Assembly: GCF_024436035.1 (NCBI RefSeq)
Contig: NZ_JANFNG010000017.1
Coordinates: forward strand, 62,001 to 126,000
DNA: 64,000 nt
From: Streptomyces humicola
GTDB lineage: Bacteria; Actinomycetota; Actinomycetes; Streptomycetales; Streptomycetaceae
Direction: 5' to 3'
Shown here: piece by piece, positions 52,329-60,467 of the stretch
Numbering within the stretch: position 1 is the stretch's first letter
Layout of the letters: the number at the start of each line of letters is the position of its first letter
Position numbers and translations under genes: made by a program
Notes under the pieces: model-generated
Database searches by the model: none
What the model saw: only the letters and a program-made list of their open reading frames with translations
Told to the model about the DNA's origin: nothing

Positions 52329-53162
52329 ATGGAAGCCATCATCTCCGAGGCGGAGCTCCGCAGCCAAGACCGCAGCCGTGACCGGGAACACGACGCGGTC
52401 CTTCTCGACGTCCGCTATCAGCTCGGCGGGCCGCCCGGCCGTCCGCAGTACGAGGCCGGACACATCCCCGGCGCCGTCTACGTCGACCTGGACTCCGAGC
52501 TCGCAGGCCCGCCCGGCGCCGCCGGACGCCATCCGCTGCCCGATCTCGACGTCTTCGCCGAAGCCATGCGACGCGCCGGCGTCAGTGCCTCCCGCCCCGT
52601 CGTGGTCTACGACGGCGGTCAGGGCTGGGCGGCGGCGCGCGCCTGGTGGTTGCTGCGGTGGACCGGACACCCCGATGTCCGCGTCCTCGACGGCGGCCTC
52701 GCGGCCTGGCAGGGTCCTCTGGAGACGACGACGCCCACCCCTGTCCCCGGCGATTTCACCCCCGTGCCCGGTGCGTTGCCGCTCCTGACCGCCGACGACG
52801 CCGCGGCGCTGGCCCGCCGCGGCCTGCTGCTCGACGCCCGCGCCCCCGAGCGGTACCGGGGCGAGGTTGAGCCCATCGACCCAGTGGCCGGACACATCCC
52901 CGGCGCCGTCAACGCCCCGACGACCGGCAACGTCGCCGCCGACGGACGATTCCTGCCCGCCAACCAGCTGGCCCAGCGGTTCAAGGCGCTGGGCGCCACC
53001 GAGGACACCGAGGTCGGCGTCTACTGCGGCTCGGGCGTCTCGGCCGCGCAAGAGGTCCTGGCGCTCGCCGTCGCGGGCATCCAGGCTGCTCTCTACGTCG
53101 GCTCGTGGAGTGAGTGGACCGCCGATCCGTCGCGGCCGGTGGCGACGGGGGAGAAGCCCTGA
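52329..53162 (+). CDS. Thiosulfate/3-mercaptopyruvate sulfurtransferase (tandem rhodanese)
   Basis: 277 residues, two rhodanese domains. The N-terminal domain (about 1-135) has no catalytic Cys: the equivalent loop reads VVYDGGQGWAAARAW. The C-terminal domain has the active Cys in GVYCGSGVSAAQEV (about 235-248); CGSGV is the loop associated with 3-mercaptopyruvate sulfurtransferases rather than CRKGV of thiosulfate enzymes. It transfers sulfane sulfur in cysteine/cyanide metabolism. Start chosen at MEAIISEAEL. Confidence 0.92.
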   Translation: MEAIISEAELRSQDRSRDREHDAVLLDVRYQLGGPPGRPQYEAGHIPGAVYVDLDSELAGPPGAAGRHPLPDLDVFAEAMRRAGVSASRPVVVYDGGQGWAAARAWWLLRWTGHPDVRVLDGGLAAWQGPLETTTPTPVPGDFTPVPGALPLLTADDAAALARRGLLLDARAPERYRGEVEPIDPVAGHIPGAVNAPTTGNVAADGRFLPANQLAQRFKALGATEDTEVGVYCGSGVSAAQEVLALAVAGIQAALYVGSWSEWTADPSRPVATGEKP

Positions 53163-53167
53163 ACGAA

Positions 53168-53205
53168 CCTCGCGGGCGGCGCGCCGGTGCGCCGCCCGCG
53201 AGGTC
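53168..53205. terminator. Bidirectional terminator between sulfurtransferase gene and sepH
   Basis: Perfect 16-bp GC stem (53168-53183 with 53190-53205), 6-nt loop, in the convergent gap. Confidence 0.9.
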
Positions 53206-53250
53206 TGCCGCTGCAGGATCGCTCCTGCGCCATGCGTGATGCGCTGTGCG

Positions 53251-54402
53251 CTACTCCTGCTTCTTCCTCCGGCTGCCGAAGACGATCTCGTCCCAGCTCG
53301 GCACGGTCGCCCGGCGCCCGGGCCGTACCCCGTCCGCCTCGGCCTGCCGGTCGGTCGTACCGATCAGCCGCTCCCGGTGGGAGCCCACCGAGCGCGGCAT
53401 GAGGACATCGGCGTAGGCCGATCCGGCACCCGCGCTCGCGGCAGGCGGCGCCGCCTCCTCGGTCGCTGTCCCGGCCGTCTCCTCGCCGTCCTGGCCGCCG
53501 GCGACGGTGGCCGGGGCGGAATCCGGTGCCGGGCCGGACGACGGCACGACCATGTCACCGCGGAAGCTCGGAACCGCTTCGAGCAGGCTGGTCAGCGAGT
53601 CCCGCTCCTTCTCGGGGCGCCCGTCGCGCCCCTCGCGCCCCTCGCGCTCGTCACGCTGGTCGCCGCCCGGGCGCTCGCCCCGATCCGGACGGTCGCTTCG
53701 TTCGGACCTGTCGGTCCGCTCCGGGCGCTCGCCGCGGTCCAACTGGCGGTCCAACGCCCGGTCCAGCGGACGGTCGCGCGGCAGCCGCGCGATCCGCGGT
53801 ACGAACGGGAAGCTCGGCTCGGGCTGCTCCGGCGGGGTCTCGCCGATCAGCGCCCGCGCCTCGTCGTCCACGGCCTGCACGAGGCGGCGCGGCGGGTCGT
53901 ACGTCCAGCTCGCGGAGTGCGGCTCGCCCGCGACGCGGTAGACGAGCAGCACCTCCCACGTGCCGTCGTCGCGACGCCAGGAGTCCCACTGGGCGCTGTC
54001 CTTTTCGGCGCCGCGCAGCAGGAGCCGCTCGGTCACGGCCTCACCCAGCTGGGGGCCAGTGGACTCGCCCTGCCGCCGTACCGGCGTCTTGCGGGCCCGC
54101 TCGGCCATGAACGCCCGCTCGGCGAGAACGGGGCCTTCGAAGCGCCGTACCCGCTCGACCGGGATCCCGGCGAGCTGTGCCACCTCTTCCGCGGAGGCTC
54201 CCGCTCGTATCCGTGCCTGGATGTCACGCGGCCGCAGATGGCTCTCGACCTCGATCTCGATCTGGCCGAGGCGTGCCCTGTCGTTGCGTACGGCAGCGCG
54301 CAGCCGCTCGTCGATGGGAAGCGTGTATTCCGTGCTGTCCGCAGCTTTGAGCACCAGTCGTGTGCCGTCGTTGCTGACGGCCACGACACGCAGATCGGGC
54401 AT
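53251..54402 (-). CDS. sepH: SepH cell division protein (DUF3071)
   Basis: 383 residues. In Streptomyces SepH binds FtsZ and stimulates its assembly during vegetative and sporulation septation. The N-terminal conserved domain PDLRVVAVSNDGTRLVLKAADSTEYTLPIDERLRAAVR leads into an HTH-like segment (EVESHLRPRDIQARIRAGASAEEVAQLAGIPVERVRRFEGPVLAERAFMAERA, about 45-100). A long charged linker (about 220-285) is rich in DR/ER repeats, and the C-terminal motif ATVPSWDEIVFGSRRKKQE is conserved. ATG at 54402 with GGAGGT upstream. It matches S. coelicolor SCO5855 in position and features, from memory. Confidence 0.94.
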   Translation of the reverse strand: MPDLRVVAVSNDGTRLVLKAADSTEYTLPIDERLRAAVRNDRARLGQIEIEVESHLRPRDIQARIRAGASAEEVAQLAGIPVERVRRFEGPVLAERAFMAERARKTPVRRQGESTGPQLGEAVTERLLLRGAEKDSAQWDSWRRDDGTWEVLLVYRVAGEPHSASWTYDPPRRLVQAVDDEARALIGETPPEQPEPSFPFVPRIARLPRDRPLDRALDRQLDRGERPERTDRSERSDRPDRGERPGGDQRDEREGREGRDGRPEKERDSLTSLLEAVPSFRGDMVVPSSGPAPDSAPATVAGGQDGEETAGTATEEAAPPAASAGAGSAYADVLMPRSVGSHRERLIGTTDRQAEADGVRPGRRATVPSWDEIVFGSRRKKQE

Positions 54403-54908
54403 GGGGACCTCCCGGGTGGTGCCTGCCGACGTCACGTGCGTCGCTGCTCCCGAAGAACGAGTGTGGCCTGCCCGACTGCGGCCTGCCACAACCTTGCCGA
54501 CTTGCCCGGCGTGTCGGGCGCCTTCCCCGACCCGCCGTTATGGCACGGTTACCTTTTCGCAACTCAAAGTGACGGAGATCATCACCTTCTGTTACGAGCC
54601 GTCACGTATATCTCTCCTGCGCAACGGCGCCTGGTCGCACAGCACCCTCGGGCCCCCTCCCGCAGGATCCGGGCAGCCGGATGGAAACCGGTGCACGGGC
54701 TCGTCACAGTACTCCATTCGGGCCATCGGGGTGCAGCACCGCGCCGTCGACGTTCCGATCCGCCGCGGGAGTTGGGCGAGCGATCGCCGTGTGTATCGCA
54801 ATCAACTCGTGGTGATGTTCACACAATCAACAGAAGTGGAACCGACTCCTTCACCTTTGCGGTCCGTCTTCTACGTAAGAAGAACGGACGTTCCACCGAG
54901 GGACAGGG
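54403..54908. other. Intergenic region upstream of sepH and of a membrane protein gene
   Basis: 506 nt between divergent genes, with lower GC in 54540-54620 and 54790-54880. It holds a strong hairpin (54862-54889) just before the ribosome site of the plus-strand gene. I see no reliable coding frame; promoters for both flanking genes must lie here, but none is clear. Confidence 0.5.
54862..54889 (+). promoter_or_regulatory. Hairpin or operator before membrane protein gene
   Basis: An 11-bp stem with one bulged base (GTCCGT-CTTCT / AGAAG-A-ACGGAC) and loop ACGTA, ending 10 nt before the ribosome site GAGGGACAGGG of the gene at 54909. As RNA it could affect initiation; as DNA it could be an operator. 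Confidence 0.5.
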
Positions 54909-55733
54909 ATGGGACACGCGGCTGGGACCAGCGAGAAGACCGAGACGACTGAGAAGACCGAGAAGACCGAGAAGACCGAGAAGAAGCGCATCGATCTGTC
55001 CCTTCCGCAGGTTGCGGGGAGCGGGGCAGCCACCATGGTGGCCGCGTACCTGGCGTCGTTCCTGGGGGTGTACGGAACCATCCTCGGCGCGGCGGTGGTC
55101 AGTGTGCTCGCCACGACGGGAGGCGCGATCTTCCAACATCTGTTCCGGCGCACCGGTGAGCAGTTGCGAGAATCGGTGGTGCTGACGCGCCCCCAGGAAC
55201 TGCAGCTCCGGCGTGCGCCGGAGCAGGGAGCGAGCGTTCGGGCGCCGGGCGAGTACGGCGAGGCGACCCTGCACGGCACCACATGGCGCGGCTGGCGCCG
55301 CTCGTTGGTCGCCTCCGGTGCGCTCTTCGCCGCGGTGATGGTCGCGATCACGGGCCTCGAGCTGGCCACCGGGAGCTCGATGGCGGGCTGGACCGGCCAC
55401 GGGGGCAAGGCCCCGACCCTCGTCTCCTTCGCGGGAGGTTCCTCCTCGTCGAAGAAGCCGAGCCCCGGACCGACGCCGTCCGAGTCGACCACCCCATCCG
55501 GTGACGGATCGCAGACCGGTACGGCTCCCCAGCCGTCCGCGTCGAGCAGCCCGCAGACGAGCGGCGGCGCAACGGGGAGCGGCAGTGCATCGAGCCCCGC
55601 CCCGAACGAGACGTCCTCGTCCGGCACCGGCTCCTCCTTCAAGCCGACGCCCACCCCGGTCCCGTCACAGAACCAGGGCGCGGGCGCTTCGCAGCAGCCC
55701 GCGCTCGGAGGAACGGCGACGGCCACGCCGTAG
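54909..55733 (+). CDS. Membrane protein with Glu-Lys-Thr repeat and Ser/Thr/Pro-rich tail
   Basis: 274 residues. Residues ~8-26 are EKTETTEKTEKTEKTEKK, coded by six 9-bp units (54933-54986). One or two membrane segments follow in ATMVAAYLASFLGVYGTILGAAVVSVLATTGGAIF (about 41-75), then a cytosolic or loop segment with LRRAPEQG, a further segment LVASGALFAAVMVAITGLELATG (about 138-160), and a low-complexity Ser/Thr/Pro/Gly tail of about 100 residues resembling cell-wall-spanning regions. ATG preceded by GAGGGACAGGG. No family recognised; it could be a wall-associated anchor. It converges on the lactone oxidase gene with a 16-nt gap. Confidence 0.75.
   Translation: MGHAAGTSEKTETTEKTEKTEKTEKKRIDLSLPQVAGSGAATMVAAYLASFLGVYGTILGAAVVSVLATTGGAIFQHLFRRTGEQLRESVVLTRPQELQLRRAPEQGASVRAPGEYGEATLHGTTWRGWRRSLVASGALFAAVMVAITGLELATGSSMAGWTGHGGKAPTLVSFAGGSSSSKKPSPGPTPSESTTPSGDGSQTGTAPQPSASSSPQTSGGATGSGSASSPAPNETSSSGTGSSFKPTPTPVPSQNQGAGASQQPALGGTATATP
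54933..54986 (+). repeat. 9-bp tandem repeat coding Glu-Lys-Thr
   Basis: Six units related to GAGAAGACC: four exact, one GAGACGACT and the last GAGAAGAAG. Confidence 0.9.
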
Positions 55734-55749
55734 AGCACGCCGCGCAGGT

Positions 55750-57090
55750 TCAGTCGCCGAGCACCCTGCGCAGATAGCCATTGGCGAACAGGCGCTGCGG
55801 GTCCAACCGGTCCCGCAGCGCCGTGAATTCGGCGAAACGCGGATAGGCGGCCGACAGGTATGCGGCGTCCCGTGTGTGCATCTTCCCCCAGTGCGGCCGC
55901 CCCTCGTGAGCGACCATGATCCGCTCGACGGCCGTGAAGTACTCCTGGTAGCGGCTGCCTCGGTACATGTGCACGGCGATGTACGCCGTCTCGCGCCCCG
56001 ACGCCGTGGACAGCGCGATGTCGTCGGCCGGCGCCACCCGCACCTCCACCGGGAAGCTGATCCTCAGTCGCGACCGCTCCACCATGGCCTTGACCTCGCG
56101 CAGTGCGTCCACCGCGGCCTCGCGGGGTACGGCGTACTCCATCTCCACGAACCGCACCCGCCTCGGGCTGGTGAAGACCTTGTACGCGGTGTCGGTGTAC
56201 GTGCGGGCGGACAGCGCCCGGCTGGAGATCTGCGCGATGCCGGGGACGGCCGCGGGAACGGCCTTGCCGAGCGCGCAGGCCAGTTGGAAGACGCCGTTGG
56301 AGAGCAGCTCGTCGTCGATCCAGCCGCGCGCCCTGGTCAGCGGGGCGGCCGGCCCCTGACTCCTGTTGTTCCGCTTGGTGTTGCAGCCGTCGGTGTGAGG
56401 GAACCAGTAGAACTCGAAGTGCTCGTTCTCGGCGACGAGTTGATCGAACTGCGAGGTGACCTGGTCGAAGCCCGTCGGCTCCTCACGCGCCGCCAGCAGA
56501 AACGACGGCTCGACCCCGAAGGTGATGGAGCCGATCACCCCGAGCGCGCCGAGGCCGATCCGGGCAGCGGCGAAGACATCGGCGTTCTCGTCGGCCGAGC
56601 AGTGCAGTACCGACCCGTCGGCACAGACCAGTTCGAGCCCCTTGATCTGAGTGGCGATCGATCCCGAGTCGCGGCCGGTACCGTGCGTTCCGGTGCTGGT
56701 CGCCCCGGCGACCGTCTGCTGCATAATGTCGCCCATATTGGTGAGCGAGAGGCCGTGGGCGTCGAGCATCCGGTTCAGCTGGTGCAGCGGCAGCCCCGCC
56801 TCGACCGTGACCGTTCCCGCCTTCTCGTCCACGCTCCGCACAGCCGCCAGCCGGTCCGGGCGGATCAGCACGCCCTCGGTGGCGGCCGCGGCGGTGAAGG
56901 AGTGGCCGGTGCCGACGGCCTTGACGGTGAGGCCGTCCTCGGCCGCCTCACGCACGACGGCGGCCAGCTCGTCGACCGACGCGGGCGTCACGGTCCGCCG
57001 CGGCCGAGCCGTGACGTTCCCCGCCCAATTGCGCCATACCTCGGCCCCGGTCGTCCCGCCGGCTATGCCCGACGTCCTCGCCGTATCCAC
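55750..57090 (-). CDS. FAD-linked D-arabinono-1,4-lactone oxidase family protein
   Basis: 446 residues of the VAO/ALO flavoprotein family. N-terminal FAD-binding PCMH domain: [36 protein letters not shown] (about 34-70; the His in GTGHS is the usual flavin-linked residue) and [12 protein letters not shown]-terminal ALO domain: [19 protein letters not shown] and the conserved RPHWGKMHT (about 395-403), ending in [16 protein letters not shown]. The likely reaction is aldonolactone or polyol oxidation to H2O2 and a keto product; the substrate is not established. GTG at 57090. Divergent from hemH. Confidence 0.9.
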   Translation of the reverse strand: MDTARTSGIAGGTTGAEVWRNWAGNVTARPRRTVTPASVDELAAVVREAAEDGLTVKAVGTGHSFTAAAATEGVLIRPDRLAAVRSVDEKAGTVTVEAGLPLHQLNRMLDAHGLSLTNMGDIMQQTVAGATSTGTHGTGRDSGSIATQIKGLELVCADGSVLHCSADENADVFAAARIGLGALGVIGSITFGVEPSFLLAAREEPTGFDQVTSQFDQLVAENEHFEFYWFPHTDGCNTKRNNRSQGPAAPLTRARGWIDDELLSNGVFQLACALGKAVPAAVPGIAQISSRALSARTYTDTAYKVFTSPRRVRFVEMEYAVPREAAVDALREVKAMVERSRLRISFPVEVRVAPADDIALSTASGRETAYIAVHMYRGSRYQEYFTAVERIMVAHEGRPHWGKMHTRDAAYLSAAYPRFAEFTALRDRLDPQRLFANGYLRRVLGD

Positions 57091-57115
57091 CGCCTGTACG
57101 CCCCCTCCCAGTCGA

Positions 57116-57135
57116 CCCTCCAGTCGATTGGAGGG
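57116..57135. promoter_or_regulatory. Palindrome between lactone oxidase gene and hemH
   Basis: CCCTCCA-GTCGAT-TGGAGGG, 7-bp perfect arms and 6-nt centre, 25 nt from the oxidase start and 42 nt from the hemH start. It could be a shared operator. It does not resemble the iron box. Confidence 0.5.
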
Positions 57136-57176
57136 GGATCATACTCACGCCGGACGGCGGATGGCAGGATCGAGGC

Positions 57177-58301
57177 ATGGCCGATCAGCAAGACCCACGC
57201 CCGTACGACGCCCTCCTGCTGCTCTCCTTCGGCGGCCCCGAAGGCCCCGACGACGTCGTCCCGTTCCTGGAGAACGTCACCCGGGGGCGCGGTATCCCGC
57301 GCGAGCGGCTGAAAGAGGTCGGGCAGCACTACTTCCTCTTCGGCGGGGTCAGCCCGATCAACGCCCAGAACCGCGCCCTGCTCGACGCGCTGCGCAAGGA
57401 CTTCGCCGAGAACGGCCTCGACCTGCCCGTCCACTGGGGCAACCGCAACTGGGCGCCGTATCTGACCGACACCCTGCGCACCATGGTCGACGAGGGCCAC
57501 CGGCGGATCCTCACCCTGGCCACCAGCGCCTACGCCTCGTACTCGGGCTGCCGGCAGTACCGCGAGAACCTCGCCGACGCGCTCGCCGCGCTGGAGGCGG
57601 AGGGCCGTCCCCTGCCCCGGATCGACAAGTTGCGCCACTACTTCAACCACCCCGGCTTCATCCGCCCCATGACGGATGCGGTGCTCGCCGCGCTCGACGA
57701 GTTGCCCGCGGAGGTGCGGGACGGGGCGCACATCGCCTTCACCACGCACTCCATCCCGACCGCTGCCGCCGACACCTCCGGCCCGGTCGAGGCCCACACC
57801 ACCGACGGCGAGGGCGGCGCATACGTCGCGCAGCACCTGGACGTTGCCGCCGTGATCGCCGACGCGGTGCGCGAGGCCACCGGCGTCGACCGGCCGTGGC
57901 GGCTGGTCTACCAGTCGCGCAGCGGTGCTCCGCACATCCCGTGGCTGGAGCCCGACATCTGCGACCACCTCGAAGAGCTGCACGCACAGGGCGCGCCCGC
58001 GGTGGTGATGGCGCCGATCGGCTTCGTCTCCGATCACATGGAGGTCAAGTACGACCTGGACACGGAGGCGGCGGCCAAGGCGGCCGAGCTCGGCCTGCCG
58101 GTCAGCCGCGCCGGCACCGTGGGCGCCGACCCGCGCTTCGCCGCAGCCGTGCGCGAGCTGGTGCTGGAGCGGGCCGCCATCGAGCGCGGCGAGGCGGTGG
58201 AGCGCTGCGCGCTGGGCGCGCTCGGCCCGAGCCACGACGTGTGCCCTGTCGGCTGCTGTCCGGCCCGCAGCCCCCGTCCCGCCGCCGCGGGGCTCGACTG
58301 A
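57177..58301 (+). CDS. hemH: Ferrochelatase (coproporphyrin III type)
   Basis: 374 residues; inserts Fe2+ into coproporphyrin III in the actinobacterial route (CpfC). Catalytic His in IAFTTHSIP and Glu in [42 protein letters not shown] is the usual start. The C-terminal tail [19 protein letters not shown] has four Cys and is the 2Fe-2S cluster segment found in actinobacterial ferrochelatases, with the first ligand expected upstream (GCRQY). ATG at 57177 has no strong ribosome site; CAGGAT 6 nt upstream suggests a possible leaderless start. Confidence 0.95.
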   Translation: MADQQDPRPYDALLLLSFGGPEGPDDVVPFLENVTRGRGIPRERLKEVGQHYFLFGGVSPINAQNRALLDALRKDFAENGLDLPVHWGNRNWAPYLTDTLRTMVDEGHRRILTLATSAYASYSGCRQYRENLADALAALEAEGRPLPRIDKLRHYFNHPGFIRPMTDAVLAALDELPAEVRDGAHIAFTTHSIPTAAADTSGPVEAHTTDGEGGAYVAQHLDVAAVIADAVREATGVDRPWRLVYQSRSGAPHIPWLEPDICDHLEELHAQGAPAVVMAPIGFVSDHMEVKYDLDTEAAAKAAELGLPVSRAGTVGADPRFAAAVRELVLERAAIERGEAVERCALGALGPSHDVCPVGCCPARSPRPAAAGLD

Positions 58302-58365
58302 CGGCCCGCGCGTCGCATGAGCGCCAGCCCGAGCACGAGCACGACGAGAGCACGAGAGGAACACC

Positions 58366-59166
58366 GTGACCGACGCCAGCACCGCCGAGCTGCTCGACAC
58401 CGCGCTGGAGGCCGCTCGCCGTGCGGGCGTGCTGCTGCGTGACGGGCGCCCCGCCGACCTCGGTGTCGCCGCCACCAAATCCAGCCCGATCGACGTCGTC
58501 ACCGAGATGGACATCGCCGCGGAGAAGCTGATCACCGGCTTCATTTCCGAGCGCCGTCCCGACGACGGCCTGCTAGGGGAGGAGGGCGCGAGCGTCGAGG
58601 GCACCACGGGCGTGCGGTGGGTGATCGACCCGCTCGACGGCACCGTCAACTATCTGTACGGCCTGCCCTCCTGGGCGGTGAGCATCGCCGCCGAGAAGGA
58701 CGGCGAGACGATCGTCGGCGTCGTCGAGGCCCCCATGCGCGGCGAGACCTACCAGGCGGTTCGCGGCGGAGGCGCGTATGTGGGCGGCCGACGGGTGAGC
58801 TGCCGACCGGCCCCCGCCTTCGAGCAGGCGCTCATCGGCACCGGCTTCGGCTACCTCACCGAGCGCCGCGTCGCCCAGGCCAGGGTGGTCGGCGAGCTGC
58901 TGCCCCGGGTGCGTGACATCCGGCGCGGCGGATCGGCCGCGATAGACCTGTGCGACGTCGGCTGCGGCCGGTTGGACGGCTACTACGAGCGGGGGCTCAA
59001 CCCGTGGGACTTCGCTGCCGGGGCACTGTTCGCCCGTGAGGCGGGAGCACTCACCGGAGGCCGGCCGGGCGAGAAGCCATCGCCTGAGCTCGCCGTCGCG
59101 GCCCCTGCTGGCCTCTTCGAGCCGCTGCAGGCCCTCCTGGACGAGCTCGGCGCCTGGCACGACTGA
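58366..59166 (+). CDS. Inositol monophosphatase family protein (SuhB-like)
   Basis: 266 residues with the Li+-sensitive Mg-dependent phosphatase fold. LLGEEG (about 66-71) and WVIDPLDGTVNYLYGLPSWAVSIAAE (about 84-109) form the first metal site, and GLNPWDFAAGALFAREAGALTGG (about 206-228) supplies the WDxAAG motif. Substrates may be inositol-1-phosphate, histidinol phosphate or related; not decidable here. GTG start with GAGAGGAAC upstream, 64 nt after hemH. Confidence 0.92.
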   Translation: MTDASTAELLDTALEAARRAGVLLRDGRPADLGVAATKSSPIDVVTEMDIAAEKLITGFISERRPDDGLLGEEGASVEGTTGVRWVIDPLDGTVNYLYGLPSWAVSIAAEKDGETIVGVVEAPMRGETYQAVRGGGAYVGGRRVSCRPAPAFEQALIGTGFGYLTERRVAQARVVGELLPRVRDIRRGGSAAIDLCDVGCGRLDGYYERGLNPWDFAAGALFAREAGALTGGRPGEKPSPELAVAAPAGLFEPLQALLDELGAWHD

Positions 59167-59223
59167 AAACGGGCTACTGAACGGCACCGCCTCACGCAGG
59201 GGCGCCGTACGAGGGCGCGCAAA

Positions 59224-59256
59224 CGCCCCGGCACCCGCATGCAGGTGTCCGGGGCG
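59224..59256. terminator. Terminator between inositol-monophosphatase-like gene and small gene
   Basis: Stem of 8 plus 4 bp with a single bulge (59224-59235 with 59244-59256), convergent gap. Confidence 0.78.
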
Positions 59257-59281
59257 CAGGCCCGCCCGTAAGTATGGAGTT

Positions 59282-59452
59282 TCAGGCGATCTTCGGCAGG
59301 TCGACGCCGTGCTCGGCGGCGATCCGGTGCAGATCGTCGAGCTCGGCCTGCTCCACCTCGGCGAGGAAGTCGTCCCCGGCCTCGCGGGCCCGGTGCAGGT
59401 CGGATTCGGTGCTTCTTATGCGCTGCATGATGCCAGTGGTGAATGCGTCCAT
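59282..59452 (-). CDS. Small conserved-looking protein, 56 residues
   Basis: MDAFTTGIMQRIRSTESDLHRAREAGDDFLAEVEQAELDDLHRIAAEHGVDLPKIA. It is an amphipathic, probably two-helix coil with no Cys. ATG at 59452 with GAGGGGG seven bases upstream on the minus strand decides the start. I do not recognise a named family. Divergent from the cutR leader. Confidence 0.75.
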   Translation of the reverse strand: MDAFTTGIMQRIRSTESDLHRAREAGDDFLAEVEQAELDDLHRIAAEHGVDLPKIA

Positions 59453-59808
59453 GAGGCGCCCCCTCGTCGTCGTCGGTGGCACGAGATGGTCTACGGGTAG
59501 GTCTACGGATTGAGCTGACAGTGGCTGCTGACGGTGGCTTGCGGGTGGTCTGGGCGATCACGGAAAGCGCGGCGACGCGCGCACAGGATGGGGTGATCGC
59601 GGGGTTGCAGTCGTCTTCCCCACCCCCTGCGGAAGGGAAACCTCCCGTTGCCCGGAAATCTCGCGAGGAATTCTCCGGTGTCGTGTGCCGTCTGACCCCG
59701 CGATCTTCGGGGGCGGCCTTCCGAGCCCCCGTCTTACCGGTGTTTTATGGGCATCCGAGGCAGGATGGAGGGACATCCAGTCTTGCTTCACGTGGAAGGA
59801 CCAGCGAC
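59453..59808. other. Leader region upstream of cutR
   Basis: 356 nt. Contains CGGGGGC / GCCCCCG (59708-59714 with 59725-59731, 10-nt loop), a hairpin about 80 nt before the cutR start that could attenuate. No clear promoter hexamers and no reliable coding frame. Confidence 0.45.
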
Positions 59809-60462
59809 GTGCGCGTACTCGTCGTCGAGGACGAGCAGCTGCTCGCCGATGCCGTGGCCACCGGTCTGCGCCGGGAGGCCATGGCCGTCGATGTCGTCTA
59901 CGACGGCGGTGCGGCGCTCGAGCGCATCGGGGTCAACGATTACGACGTGGTCGTGCTCGACCGCGACCTGCCGGTGACCCACGGTGACGAGGTGTGCCGC
60001 AAGCTCGTCGACATGGGCCTGCCCACCCGCGTCCTCATGCTCACCGCCGCGGGTGATGTGAGCGACCGCGTCGAGGGCCTGGAGCTCGGCGCCGACGACT
60101 ACCTCCCCAAGCCGTTCGCCTTCAGCGAGCTGACCGCGCGCGTACGGGCGCTCGGCCGCCGTACCAGCGTGCCGCTGCCGCCTGTGCTGGAGCGGGCCGG
60201 GATCAGGCTCGACCCCAACCGCCGCGAGGTCTTCCGCGGCGGCGAGGAGGTCCATCTCGCCCCGAAGGAGTTCGCGGTGCTCGAAGTGCTGATGCGCAGC
60301 GAGGGCTCTGTGGTCTCCGCCGAGCAGCTGCTGGAGAAGGCCTGGGACGAGAACACCGACCCGTTCACCAACGTCGTCCGGGTGACCGTGATGACCTTGC
60401 GTCGCAAGCTCGGCGAACCGCCCGTCATCGTGACGGTGCCCGGCTCCGGCTACCGGATCTGA
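59809..60462 (+). CDS. cutR: CutR response regulator (OmpR family)
   Basis: 217 residues, the length I recall for Streptomyces CutR. Receiver VRVLVVEDEQLLADAVATGLRREAMAVDVVYDGGAALERIGVNDYDVVVLDRDLPVTHGDE (phospho-Asp in VVLDRDLP), Lys in DDYLPKPFAFSELTARVRALGRR, and OmpR winged helix LDPNRREVFRGGEEVHLAPKEFAVLEVLMRSEGSVVSAEQLLEKAWDE...VTVMTLRRKLGEPPVIVTVPGSGYRI. CutRS was first linked to antibiotic and copper phenotypes and later to secretion stress. GTG start with AAGGA upstream; kinase gene follows after 5 nt. Confidence 0.96.
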   Translation: MRVLVVEDEQLLADAVATGLRREAMAVDVVYDGGAALERIGVNDYDVVVLDRDLPVTHGDEVCRKLVDMGLPTRVLMLTAAGDVSDRVEGLELGADDYLPKPFAFSELTARVRALGRRTSVPLPPVLERAGIRLDPNRREVFRGGEEVHLAPKEFAVLEVLMRSEGSVVSAEQLLEKAWDENTDPFTNVVRVTVMTLRRKLGEPPVIVTVPGSGYRI

Positions 60463-60467
60463 CCGGG

